From positions 1-64,000 of the forward strand of contig CAKZUK010000061.1 in assembly GCA_937921775.1 (NCBI GenBank): DNA of 64,000 bases. The letters run 5' to 3'. Every line of letters starts with the position of its first letter. The stretch's first letter is position 1. The position numbers and the translations under genes were made by a program. Under the pieces are notes generated by a model that ran no database searches, was not told the DNA's origin, and saw only the letters and a list, made by a program, of their open reading frames with translations. Shown here in pieces: positions 44,021-52,196 of this stretch. This DNA comes from an uncultured Saprospiraceae bacterium. Its GTDB lineage: Bacteria > Bacteroidota > Bacteroidia > Chitinophagales > Saprospiraceae.

Positions 44021-45019
44021 ATGCAGCAGTCTGTAGATATAGAAGCGTTAAACCAACAAATATTCATCGAAAGTGCCTTCATAGAGAAATTGACGGAAGA
44101 AACTTCCAAGGTTATTGTTGGTCAGAACCATATGATTGAACAACTCCTATTGGGCTTACTCACCAAAGGACATATCCTTTTGGAAGGCTTACCTGGATTG
44201 GCAAAAACATTGGCCATTAAAACCTTAGCCTCAGCTATTAATGCTGACTTTAGCCGAATTCAGTTTACTCCCGACCTTTTACCTGCCGATATTATAGGTA
44301 CCATGATCTATAATCCTAATAAAAACGAGTTTACCGTTAGGAAAGGTCCTGTCTTTGCCAATTTTGTCTTGGCAGATGAGATCAACCGAGCACCTGCTAA
44401 AGTACAAAGTGCTTTGTTGGAAGCAATGCAAGAGCGTCAGGTGACTATAGGTAGAGAGACCTTCAGCTTGGAAGAACCATTTTTGGTACTGGCCACACAA
44501 AATCCAATTGAACAAGAAGGGACTTATCCACTACCGGAAGCACAGGTCGATCGTTTTATGCTAAAGGTGAAAGTCGATTATCCTAAAAAAGAGGAAGAAC
44601 GAGAAATCATCAAACGTGTGCTTAGCGGAGCTACCACTCAAAAAGTAAATCAAGTTGTAACAACTGAGGAGATTTTGAGAGCCCGTAAAGTGGTGAAAAA
44701 AGTATACATGGATGAAAAGATTGAACAATACATTCTGGATGTTGTCTTTGCAACTCGTAATCCGGAAGAATATGGTTTGGAACATCTAAAGCCACTAATT
44801 AATTATGGTGGTTCACCTCGTGCAAGTATCAATCTCGCCCTAGCATCCAAAGCCTATGCCTTTTTACGTCGTCGTGGTTATGTTATCCCTGAAGATGTTC
44901 GAAATATTTGTATAGATGTAATGCGTCACCGTATTGGCTTAACTTATGAGGCTGAAGCCGAGAATATTACACAGGAAGATATCATCAATCAGATTTTAAA
45001 TAAAGTTGAAGTTCCTTAG
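44021..45019 (+). CDS. MoxR-type AAA+ ATPase of the Bat operon
   Basis: The start is the ATG at 44021 (MQQSVDIEALNQQIFI); 14 further upstream codons begin at TTG and are unlikely. The 332-aa protein has Walker A GLPGLAKT (56-63), Walker B in FVLADEINRAP and sensor 1 in LVLATQNPIEQEG. These are MoxR signatures, including QxExxYPLPEAQxDRF. MoxR ATPases act as chaperones that, with VWA-domain partners, insert cofactors or mature complexes. It heads the aerotolerance (Bat) operon: DUF58, BatA, BatB, BatC and BatD follow. Best match to the MoxR proper (bat-linked) subfamily. Confidence 0.95.
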   Translation: MQQSVDIEALNQQIFIESAFIEKLTEETSKVIVGQNHMIEQLLLGLLTKGHILLEGLPGLAKTLAIKTLASAINADFSRIQFTPDLLPADIIGTMIYNPNKNEFTVRKGPVFANFVLADEINRAPAKVQSALLEAMQERQVTIGRETFSLEEPFLVLATQNPIEQEGTYPLPEAQVDRFMLKVKVDYPKKEEEREIIKRVLSGATTQKVNQVVTTEEILRARKVVKKVYMDEKIEQYILDVVFATRNPEEYGLEHLKPLINYGGSPRASINLALASKAYAFLRRRGYVIPEDVRNICIDVMRHRIGLTYEAEAENITQEDIINQILNKVEVP

Positions 45020-45067
45020 GATCGATTAAAATATAGTTATTTTTTTATTGATCCTTATTTAAAATAT

Positions 45068-46414
45068 ATGAAAATAGTTCCCACGCTTTGTTTTACGCTT
45101 TTTTTGCTATTTGGAATGACTAATTCCTATGGACAAAGTCTCAGCGTAGAGCAGGCAGTTATTGATCTTTTTGATAAACCCGATAGGGTTCTTTGGGTCA
45201 AGCACTACGAAGGTAGAGTTGATGATATTAGTGATGTGTCAGTTACACTTGCTTATGATGGAAAACACTGTAAAGGGCAGTTGAAATATTTAAAAAGCAA
45301 AGAGATTTTTGGTTTGGCGGGGTTTATTAAGAACAAAAAAATTCGCTTAAAGGAGATCAATCACGATCAGCAAGTTTCTGGTTTTATTGAGGGGCAAATG
45401 GATGAGAAAATGATCATAGCTGAATGGTCTAAACACGATAATAGTATTGCTGGAGACATAGTGTTAAAAGAAACGAAAAAACCTAATTCAAGACCAAGTC
45501 ATTGTGGTAATAATAAGTGGCTCAAAACATTCAGTGGAATAGTGGAGCGCAAAGATGTAGACTTGATTTTGCAATTGGGCGGTGAAGGAGAGTTGCGAGG
45601 ACTTGCTTATTTTTATAAGCACGATAAAACATTTGAAGTAAAAGGAACCATAGGAGAGAAGAATAAAGTGAAACTAGACTTTTATAATGCAAACGCAAAG
45701 AAACAAGGATCGATAACAGGCTATCTTAATGAAAAAGGACTTATCGAAGCTGGCTATATAGGTAAAAATGGCAAACAAGAAATGTGTAGTTTTTGGAAAC
45801 AAAAAGAAATGCCAATAGCCTGTAATGAATATGCTGATTACTTCGGCAGTTACGATATCACTTATCCAAAATCCAATAATAAGGCTGTTAATCAATGGAT
45901 GAGTAGTACTTCCGCCAAATGGATGGAAGATTGCCGAAAAGAGATCAAAAGAGTAAAAGATGGGGACAGAGCGCTTAAGCCTGATTCTCGTGCTTCAGTG
46001 AGAGCTTACGCTTGGTGTGATCTTGACTATGTTTCACCAAAAGTGATCAGCGGCACGATGCTTCTGACTAACACCTGGGAACCCAGGATAAAAGCAAAGT
46101 CATTTAATTTTGATTTAGATAAAAATAAAGAAGTTAAACTGGATGACCTTTTTGAGAAAAAGTTTGATTACCAAAAATTTGTTTGGGGATACATTAGTGA
46201 TGGAATAAAAGAACACCGATATTATGACGACTACGGATTTCGTAAATGGCTAGCCAACGAATTGTTTGAGTCTTTCACAATTCTCAAAGATGGTATCAAT
46301 TTTAGTACCTCTCATAGCTCCATTTACGGACACTATAAAGTAACTGTCCCTTACTACGAACTAAAACCACACTTCAAAAAGAAAAGTCCAATTTGGAGAC
46401 TCATTGAAAAGTAA
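45068..46414 (+). CDS. Exported DUF3298-type protein with duplicated N-terminal domain
   Basis: The 448-aa protein has a signal peptide (MKIVPTLCFTLFLLFGMTNSYG). Residues about 43-134 and 151-240 look like two copies of one roughly 90-residue beta-rich domain: WVKHYEGRVDDISDVSVTLA and WLKTFSGIVERKDVDLILQL, then FIEGQMDEKMIIAEW and GYLNEKGLIEAGYI at matching places. From about 250 the C-terminal half resembles DUF4163/DUF3298 (RsiV-like): the aligned FNFDLDKNKEVKLDDLF and the final VPYYELKPHF are typical. Function is unknown; DUF3298 proteins in RsiV bind lysozyme, but this is not proven here. It sits between moxR and DUF58, 48 bases after moxR, an unusual insertion in the Bat operon. Confidence 0.75.
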   Translation: MKIVPTLCFTLFLLFGMTNSYGQSLSVEQAVIDLFDKPDRVLWVKHYEGRVDDISDVSVTLAYDGKHCKGQLKYLKSKEIFGLAGFIKNKKIRLKEINHDQQVSGFIEGQMDEKMIIAEWSKHDNSIAGDIVLKETKKPNSRPSHCGNNKWLKTFSGIVERKDVDLILQLGGEGELRGLAYFYKHDKTFEVKGTIGEKNKVKLDFYNANAKKQGSITGYLNEKGLIEAGYIGKNGKQEMCSFWKQKEMPIACNEYADYFGSYDITYPKSNNKAVNQWMSSTSAKWMEDCRKEIKRVKDGDRALKPDSRASVRAYAWCDLDYVSPKVISGTMLLTNTWEPRIKAKSFNFDLDKNKEVKLDDLFEKKFDYQKFVWGYISDGIKEHRYYDDYGFRKWLANELFESFTILKDGINFSTSHSSIYGHYKVTVPYYELKPHFKKKSPIWRLIEK

Positions 46415-46537
46415 TCTTCTTTAACAAGTCTCGTATTTAAGTTTAAAAAGGAATCAAAAATGACATAAGAAATGTTGATTTCATTTTATACTTGACTAGG
46501 AATCAAAAAAATTGCTAAAGAACCATAAATATTAAAA

Positions 46538-47407
46538 ATGGAAACCAGCGAACTGCTGAAAAAAGTACGGAAGATAGAAATCAAAACTAAAGGCCTGAGT
46601 AAACATATTTTCGCAGGAGAATATCACAGTGCCTTTAAGGGAAGAGGTATGTCTTTTAGCGAAGTTCGTGATTACCAATATGGAGATGATGTTCGTAACA
46701 TCGACTGGAACGTAACCGCTCGTATCGGTACGCCACATGTAAAGGTATTTGAAGAGGAGAGAGAGATGACGGTGATGTTAGTGATCGATATTAGTGGCTC
46801 TGCTTTTTTTGGTACAGTTAACCAAATGAAAAATGAAATTCTAACAGAAATTTGCGCCGTACTCGCTTTTTCAGCGATCAATAATAATGACAAAGTAGGT
46901 GTTTTGTTTTTTTCCGATCGGGTCGAAAAATTTATTCCACCTAAAAAAGGAAAGCAACACATTCTGAGAATTATTCGCGAATTAATTAACATAGAAGCAG
47001 AAGGAAAAGGAACAGATATAGGAGAAGCTTTACGTTATCTAAACAACGTCCTCAAAAAACGTAGTACCACTTTTGTACTCTCTGATTTTATGGGTGCCGG
47101 ATATGACAATCCTTTACAAATAGCAGCACGTAGACACGACATTATCGGCGTGCACTTGTACGATCCCCGCGAAGAAGAATTGCCAAACGTAGGCTTGATT
47201 CGAGCAATTGATTCGGAAACGGGTGAACTCACATGGATTGATACAGGTATGGCTTCCGTTCGGAAAAAATATAAAGAGACCTTTTCTAATAATTTCAACT
47301 ACTTTCAATCTACTTTTAGAAAAACTGGCTCGGACATCGTAAGCATCCGTACCGACCAATCGTATGTCAACGAACTACTGCGATTTTTCAAGAAAAGAAC
47401 GAAATGA
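46538..47407 (+). CDS. DUF58 domain-containing protein of the Bat operon
   Basis: The 289-aa protein is the DUF58 member that normally follows moxR. It begins METSELLKKVRKIEIKTKG, then HSAFKGRGMSFSEVRDYQYG and IDWNVTARIGTPHVKVFEEE, the family signature. VMLVIDISGSAFFG is a von Willebrand factor A-like metal-ion site (DxSxS). There is no signal peptide. Family role: partner of MoxR in the complex that is thought to mature or protect envelope proteins. It overlaps the next gene by 4 bases (ATGA), so translation is coupled. Confidence 0.95.
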   Translation: METSELLKKVRKIEIKTKGLSKHIFAGEYHSAFKGRGMSFSEVRDYQYGDDVRNIDWNVTARIGTPHVKVFEEEREMTVMLVIDISGSAFFGTVNQMKNEILTEICAVLAFSAINNNDKVGVLFFSDRVEKFIPPKKGKQHILRIIRELINIEAEGKGTDIGEALRYLNNVLKKRSTTFVLSDFMGAGYDNPLQIAARRHDIIGVHLYDPREEELPNVGLIRAIDSETGELTWIDTGMASVRKKYKETFSNNFNYFQSTFRKTGSDIVSIRTDQSYVNELLRFFKKRTK

Positions 47408-48381
47408 TCAGAAATCGGATAATGAAAATAAAACGTATCATCAGCATAGCGCTGGTTTCCTTTTTACTGGCATTTAATACCAATGCTCAGTTAGCGGTTT
47501 CCGCTGCACTGGACAGTACTCACATGATGATTGGAGATCAGATGAGACTACATCTTTCCATTCAATATCCACCAAACATTAATATAGTTAAAGTCGACTA
47601 TTCCGAACTCGAGAAAGATGAGGATTTCGAACTGCTAAGCAATGGAAACTTCGATACACTCGATCAAAATGGACTATTGATTCTCCAAAAAGATTTACTA
47701 TTCTCTATTTACGATTCAGGTTCATTTTATGTACCACCAATCAAGGTCGATTATAGTTTTAATGGTCAGAGTCAATCAAAAAGTACCTATAAGATTCAGG
47801 TGGATGTTATGACTCCTCAACAGGATTCTGTTTATCTCACGGCAATCAAACCAATCATAAAAGAAGCAAGAACTTGGCGAGACCTTTTGCCCATTTTTAT
47901 AGGAGTATTTGTTCTTATTCTGGTCTTGGGATTAGTTTTTTATCTTGTTAACCGAAGAGGAAAAGAAGTTGCGCCTCCACCTCCAATACGAAAAGTTCCC
48001 GCACATGAAATCGCCAATGATAAATTGACTGGATTAAAGAAAAAACAACTTTGGCAAAATGGCGAAGTAAAAGCCTATCAGTCGGAGTTAACCTATATTG
48101 TACGTGAATATTTGGAAAATCGCTACGACGCACAAGCACTGGAATCAACCACTTCAGAAATACTAAGCCAGTTGAAATCACTCGACTTTGATGATAATAT
48201 GAAATCGCAATTGCGCGAAATGTTAGAGCTAGCAGATATGGTGAAATTTGCGAAAGCAGAACCACCAGTAGAAGCACACGAACGTTTGATGAATTACGCG
48301 GAGTCTTTTGTTGATAAGACAAAACCGGAGTTGACAGAAGAAGGTTATAAAGAAGGTCTGGTAGAATTACCGCCAGAATAA
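47404..48381 (+). CDS. BatD-like / DUF4381-type membrane protein of the Bat operon
   Basis: The 325-aa protein is taken from the ATG that overlaps the DUF58 stop; the ATG six codons later gives a cleaner signal peptide. After the signal (to about 29, ending NTNAQ) lies a periplasmic beta-rich domain with MMIGDQMRLHLSIQYPPN, as in BatD/oxygen-tolerance proteins; then one TM (LLPIFIGVFVLILVLGLVFYL) and a cytosolic tail (PPPPIRKVPAHEIANDKLTG, QSELTYIVREYLENRYDAQA). This matches the protein that sits between DUF58 and BatA in Bacteroidota operons and is often unnamed. It ends 14 bases before batA. Confidence 0.85.
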   Translation: MIRNRIMKIKRIISIALVSFLLAFNTNAQLAVSAALDSTHMMIGDQMRLHLSIQYPPNINIVKVDYSELEKDEDFELLSNGNFDTLDQNGLLILQKDLLFSIYDSGSFYVPPIKVDYSFNGQSQSKSTYKIQVDVMTPQQDSVYLTAIKPIIKEARTWRDLLPIFIGVFVLILVLGLVFYLVNRRGKEVAPPPPIRKVPAHEIANDKLTGLKKKQLWQNGEVKAYQSELTYIVREYLENRYDAQALESTTSEILSQLKSLDFDDNMKSQLREMLELADMVKFAKAEPPVEAHERLMNYAESFVDKTKPELTEEGYKEGLVELPPE

Positions 48382-48395
48382 AATAATGTATTTAA

Positions 48396-49403
48396 ATGTT
48401 GGACTTTTTTAGAAGTATAAATTTTCTACACCCCTATTTCCTCCTATTACTGGCCTTGTTACCAGTACTGGGGTTCTGGTATTATTACAAACGAAGAGAG
48501 CATTACCCAACCATTCGGATGTCAACTGGTAATGCTTTGGCTGGCGAAATTTCTCTGAGAGGTCGCTTGCAATGGCTGTTGCCAATATTACGTTTGTTAG
48601 CATTGGGAGCTTTGATTTTTGCATTGGCGAGACCTCAAGAAATCTTCAAAGAAGAAGATGTTACCGCAGAAGGTATTGATATATTATTAGTAATGGATTT
48701 GTCAAGTAGTATGTTGGCACAAGATTTTCGTCCCGATAGATTGGAGGTAAGTAAGCGAGTAGCAACAGAGTTTGTAGAAAAGCGAAGATATGATCGTGTA
48801 GGTCTAGCGGTATTTGCTGGTGAAGCCTTTACGCAATGTCCACTTACAACAGACCATCGCGTCATCAAAGATTTTCTAGCGCAGCTGCAATGTGGAATCC
48901 TTGAAGATGGAACCGCTATAGGTATGGGTTTGGCGACAGCCGTCAACCGACTAAAAGACAGTGAAGCAAAAAGTAAAGTCGTAATCCTATTAACGGATGG
49001 AGATAATAATGCAGGTTACGTCAAGCCAATTACTGCTGCTGAAATTGCTAGAGAGTTTGATGTGAAAGTTTATACCATCGGAGTTGGAACAAGAGGTAAA
49101 GCACTGGCGCCTGTAAGTCGTCGGAGCAATGGCGAATATATTTTTGGATTAGCAACGGTACAGATAGATGAAGATTTGATGAGGAAAATTGCAGACATGA
49201 CTGGCGGTAAATACTTCAGAGCAACCACAGCAGAAGCATTGGAGAAAATATATCAAGAGATTGACCGTCTGGAAAAGACAGTAATTGAAGTGACTACCAT
49301 CAAACGGGAAGCAGAACGCTTTTTCCCTTTTGCATTTTTTGGAATGCTTTGTTTGGTCTTAGAATTATTATTGCGGTACACCGTTTTACGCACGATTCCA
49401 TAA
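48396..49403 (+). CDS. batA: BatA, VWA-domain membrane protein
   Basis: The 335-aa protein has two N-terminal TM helices (about 8-25 and 55-75), a VWA domain and a last TM near 310-330. The metal-ion-dependent adhesion site is complete: DLSSSM (DxSxS), then TTD in CPLTTDHR and the TDG in LLTDGDNNAGYV. RPQEIFKEEDVTAEGIDILL is the typical BatA linker. Bat proteins are linked to oxygen tolerance in Bacteroides and to envelope stress. The next gene, batB, is similar in layout but lies 163 bases downstream, with a long hairpin between them. Confidence 0.93.
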   Translation: MLDFFRSINFLHPYFLLLLALLPVLGFWYYYKRREHYPTIRMSTGNALAGEISLRGRLQWLLPILRLLALGALIFALARPQEIFKEEDVTAEGIDILLVMDLSSSMLAQDFRPDRLEVSKRVATEFVEKRRYDRVGLAVFAGEAFTQCPLTTDHRVIKDFLAQLQCGILEDGTAIGMGLATAVNRLKDSEAKSKVVILLTDGDNNAGYVKPITAAEIAREFDVKVYTIGVGTRGKALAPVSRRSNGEYIFGLATVQIDEDLMRKIADMTGGKYFRATTAEALEKIYQEIDRLEKTVIEVTTIKREAERFFPFAFFGMLCLVLELLLRYTVLRTIP

Positions 49404-49497
49404 GAGTTCAGTGATGGGTGTTTACTGAAATTTTCAAAAGTTAGTAAACGTTTTATATACCGTCGGATTCTTATAGGAAATATAAAAAGAATAGTAC

Positions 49498-49549
49498 TTC
49501 TGTAATGAATTTCGTGGCGATGCTTAACGCACGAAATTCTATAACAGAA
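49498..49549 (+). promoter_or_regulatory. Long hairpin between batA and batB
   Basis: The arms gaatttcgtg (49507-49516) and cacgaaattc (49530-49539) pair exactly, and the outer ttctgt/acagaa (49498-49503, 49544-49549) extends the stem. It is in the middle of an operon, so it may tune relative expression or stability of the mRNA segments rather than end transcription. Confidence 0.55.
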
Positions 49550-49566
49550 CCATAAAAAGGGCTTCT

Positions 49567-50595
49567 ATGTTTAGATTCGAATATACAGATCATTTATTTG
49601 CCTTCGCCATCATTCCGGTGTTGGTGCTGCTCTTTATCGTGATGTGGATCATGCGTCGCAAGGCAATTGAACTGTTGGGAGATTCTGCGTTATTATCAAG
49701 ATTAATGCCACAGGTTTCCAAATATAAACACATCATTAAATTTGTTTTGACTTCCCTAGCTTTATGTATTTTGATTATAGCTTGGGCAAATCCGCAATGG
49801 GGCTCTAAACAAGAAAAAGTAACGCGTAAAAGCGCCGACGTATTTATCGCACTCGATATTTCTCGGAGTATGCTGGCCGAAGATATTCGACCCAATCGAT
49901 TGGAACGGGCAAAGCAATTTGCAGTGAACTTGATCGATGAATTGAAAGGGGAGCGACTGGGACTCATCATTTTTGCAGGTAATGCTTATTTGCAAATGCC
50001 TCTGACTACCGACTACAAAGCGGCTCAGTTATTCATAAAAAGTGCCAACACAGAAATGGCGCCTACTCAAGGAACGGCCATCGGAGAAGTAATAGATTTG
50101 GCAGAAAGATGTTTCGAAGAAAACAATAAACATCACAAAGCGCTCGTCATTATAACAGATGGCGAAAACCATGATAATGAAGCGGTAGCAAGAATGAGAG
50201 AAGCCAATTCAAACGGCTTACTTGGTTTTACCGTAGGAGTAGGAACAGAAGAAGGTGGCTTTATGCCAATAATAGTACGAGGACGTTCTGATTATAAGCG
50301 AGGAAATAATGGCGAGCCAATCCGAACAGTGATCAATGAAGAGATGATGCGGGACCTCGCTTCTGCTGGGCAAGGGAATTATTTTAATTTGCTGCAAGGA
50401 GAAGAGGTAACTTCTACTCTTCGTCAAAAAATTGATAAGATTGAAAAACGTGAGCTAGAACAACGCTCTTTTAGTGAATACGAAAGTTACTTTCAATATT
50501 TTATTGCTCTGGCTTTACTCTTGATTTTGATTGAATTTTTTATTACCTACGGCAAAAGCAAATGGCTGGAAGGAAAAGATTTGTTTAAGGAGTAA
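49567..50595 (+). CDS. batB: BatB, VWA-domain membrane protein
   Basis: The 342-aa protein has two N-terminal TM helices, a VWA domain and a C-terminal TM (about 310-330). The metal site is DISRSMLAEDIRPNRLE (DxSxS), TTD in MPLTTDYKAA and TDG in VIITDGENHDN. The insertion GGFMPIIVRGRSDYKRGNNG and DSDG-like EPIRTVINEEMMRDLA fit BatB. It is the second of the paired VWA subunits expected to form the membrane core of the Bat complex. It is followed by batC after 62 bases. Confidence 0.93.
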   Translation: MFRFEYTDHLFAFAIIPVLVLLFIVMWIMRRKAIELLGDSALLSRLMPQVSKYKHIIKFVLTSLALCILIIAWANPQWGSKQEKVTRKSADVFIALDISRSMLAEDIRPNRLERAKQFAVNLIDELKGERLGLIIFAGNAYLQMPLTTDYKAAQLFIKSANTEMAPTQGTAIGEVIDLAERCFEENNKHHKALVIITDGENHDNEAVARMREANSNGLLGFTVGVGTEEGGFMPIIVRGRSDYKRGNNGEPIRTVINEEMMRDLASAGQGNYFNLLQGEEVTSTLRQKIDKIEKRELEQRSFSEYESYFQYFIALALLLILIEFFITYGKSKWLEGKDLFKE

Positions 50596-50657
50596 TAAAT
50601 TACAAGCAAGGCAAGTACATTCAATAACGTATAGCACAGCCTTTGAACATAAACAAG

Positions 50658-51419
50658 ATGAAGAATTTACTAATATTACTATCTCTGCTAATCTCTTCAC
50701 AGCTATGGTCACAAGATCATGAAGCACACAAACTTCTGCGCAACGGAGATGAAGAATATCGAATGCAAGATTATTCTGCTGCTGAGGAAAAGTACCGCAA
50801 GTCACTCGAAAAGGAAACTACTGCAAAGGGTAAATACAATTTAGGGAATACTCTTTACAGTCAAGAACGTTTTGATGAAGCATTGAAGCAATATGAATCA
50901 GTGGCTTTGTCAAGCGCAGATGATGCAACTCGATCTAAGGCTTATCACAATTTAGGTAATGCTCATTTTCTAAAACAAGAATATGACAAAAGTGTAGATG
51001 CGTTTAAAAATTCACTGCGCCTAAACCCCAGTGATCTAGATACCAAGAAGAACCTGTCCATGGCTCTCCGGCAAATGAGAATGCAGCAACAACAGCAGCA
51101 GCAGCAGCAGCAGCAACAAGAAAGTGAGGAGAATAAAGATGAGGAAAACCAAGATCAACAGGATCAAGAGCAGAAGCAGCAGCAAGAGCAACAACAAGAC
51201 GAAGAACAAAAAGAGCAGGAGCAAAAAAACGAAGAGCAACAAGATCAAGAGAATCAAGAGAACCAAGAGCAGCAGGAGCAAGAGGATATGGAAGAAAAAG
51301 ATCTAAGTAAAGAGGAGGCTCGGAATCTATTGGAAATAATGGAAGACGAAGAACGAAAAGTGCAGGAAAAAATGCGAAAGGCAAAAAGTGGAAAGTCTAA
51401 GTCACTTAGGGATTGGTAA
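50658..51419 (+). CDS. batC: BatC, TPR protein with poly-Gln/Glu-rich tail
   Basis: The start is the ATG at 50658 (MKNLLILLSLLISSQLWSQ), giving 253 aa with a signal peptide; the TTG five codons upstream is unlikely. TPR units occupy about 20-135 (KAYHNLGNAHFLKQEYDKSV is the clearest). Residues 143-154 are 12 consecutive Gln, and about 155-222 are Gln/Glu/Asp/Asn-rich and surely disordered, followed by a helical KDLSKEEARNLLEIMEDEER. A low-complexity acidic tail is common in BatC, but the homopolymer is notable. Role: TPR scaffold in the periplasm for BatA/BatB. Confidence 0.92.
   Translation: MKNLLILLSLLISSQLWSQDHEAHKLLRNGDEEYRMQDYSAAEEKYRKSLEKETTAKGKYNLGNTLYSQERFDEALKQYESVALSSADDATRSKAYHNLGNAHFLKQEYDKSVDAFKNSLRLNPSDLDTKKNLSMALRQMRMQQQQQQQQQQQQESEENKDEENQDQQDQEQKQQQEQQQDEEQKEQEQKNEEQQDQENQENQEQQEQEDMEEKDLSKEEARNLLEIMEDEERKVQEKMRKAKSGKSKSLRDW
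51084..51119 (+). repeat. CAG/CAA microsatellite in batC
   Basis: Twelve Gln codons, including seven consecutive CAG, encode the homopolymer at residues 143-154 of BatC. Such runs can change length by slippage, in frame with the protein. Confidence 0.9.
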
Positions 51420-51565
51420 GAAACACGGAAGTTCCCTCTAAGGCGTCCTTCGAGTTTGACCTAACTTAACGGTATAGGCATTTAAGCCAGCAGGAAACCC
51501 TGTCTGCCGAATAGATCGGTTCCGTCTTCGGATTTGATCAAAGAATATTATCAACATATTAAATC

Positions 51566-52072
51566 ATGAAAAACTGGATAACAACCATACTACTAAGCCT
51601 GGCATTTGCGGCAAGCATGGTCGGGCAAGAACCGGTTTTTACTGCTGTAGTCAGTTTAGATTCGGTATTACTGGGAAATCGTCTAGAGTTAATCTTTAAG
51701 TTGGAAAACACACAGGATGGAGAAGTTGTCCTACCTGACCTTGAAGGCTTTAACTTGTTGGCTGGCCCCAACTATAGTTCAATGATGAGTATGGTGAACG
51801 GAGCTATTACGCAAAGTAAAAGCTATACTTATATTTTAGAACCTAAAGATATTGGGAATTATTTTATTCCACCTGTAAGTGTAATGGTTGACGACAAGGT
51901 TTTAGAAACAGAGCCTCTTGAAATTGTCGTTTTTCCCAACCCAGATGGAATCATTCAAGAAACTCCAAGAAAAGAAATGAATACTTGGTTCTTTGATTAT
52001 CAGCCACCTCTTTTTCAAGAGAAAAAACCTCAAAGTAAACCAAAACGGAAGCGGAAAATTTATAGAATATAA
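51566..52072 (+). CDS. Short BatD-like exported protein
   Basis: The 168-aa protein has a signal peptide (MKNWITTILLSLAFAASMVG) and then a single domain that closely follows the first domain of BatD: VVSLDSVLLGNRLELIFKLE, then LPDLEGFNLLAGPNYSSMMS and QSKSYTYILEPKDIGNYFIP. The full BatD after it has the matching FFAESDARQVIIGNYFEVSF, FDILSGPSQSVSSSSINGR and SYTLQPKKVGKYKV. It lacks the later domains and the TM of BatD, ending in a basic tail (KPKRKRKIYRI). It looks like a partial duplicate that is either a separate soluble subunit or a decayed copy. The intact frame and operon position favour function. Confidence 0.8.
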   Translation: MKNWITTILLSLAFAASMVGQEPVFTAVVSLDSVLLGNRLELIFKLENTQDGEVVLPDLEGFNLLAGPNYSSMMSMVNGAITQSKSYTYILEPKDIGNYFIPPVSVMVDDKVLETEPLEIVVFPNPDGIIQETPRKEMNTWFFDYQPPLFQEKKPQSKPKRKRKIYRI

Positions 52073-52196
52073 ACGAAAATTTCCTTTTTAAAGGTATCGT
52101 TTGAACTTTACCAATTTACGTTATAAGGACTCAGATTTGTAGGAAACTTCCGACTTCGGTCTTCCGTATTCGGACTTCAATTAATTTAGCGAAAGC

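Noticed and set aside
51070-51300. Possible tandem repeat or CRISPR-like array
   Set aside because: The periodic CAG/CAA/GAG units are coding codons for Gln and Glu, without spacers.
51004-51384. Leu-rich and Ala-rich minus-strand frames opposite batC
   Set aside because: They are the antisense of the CAG/GAA-rich batC tail.
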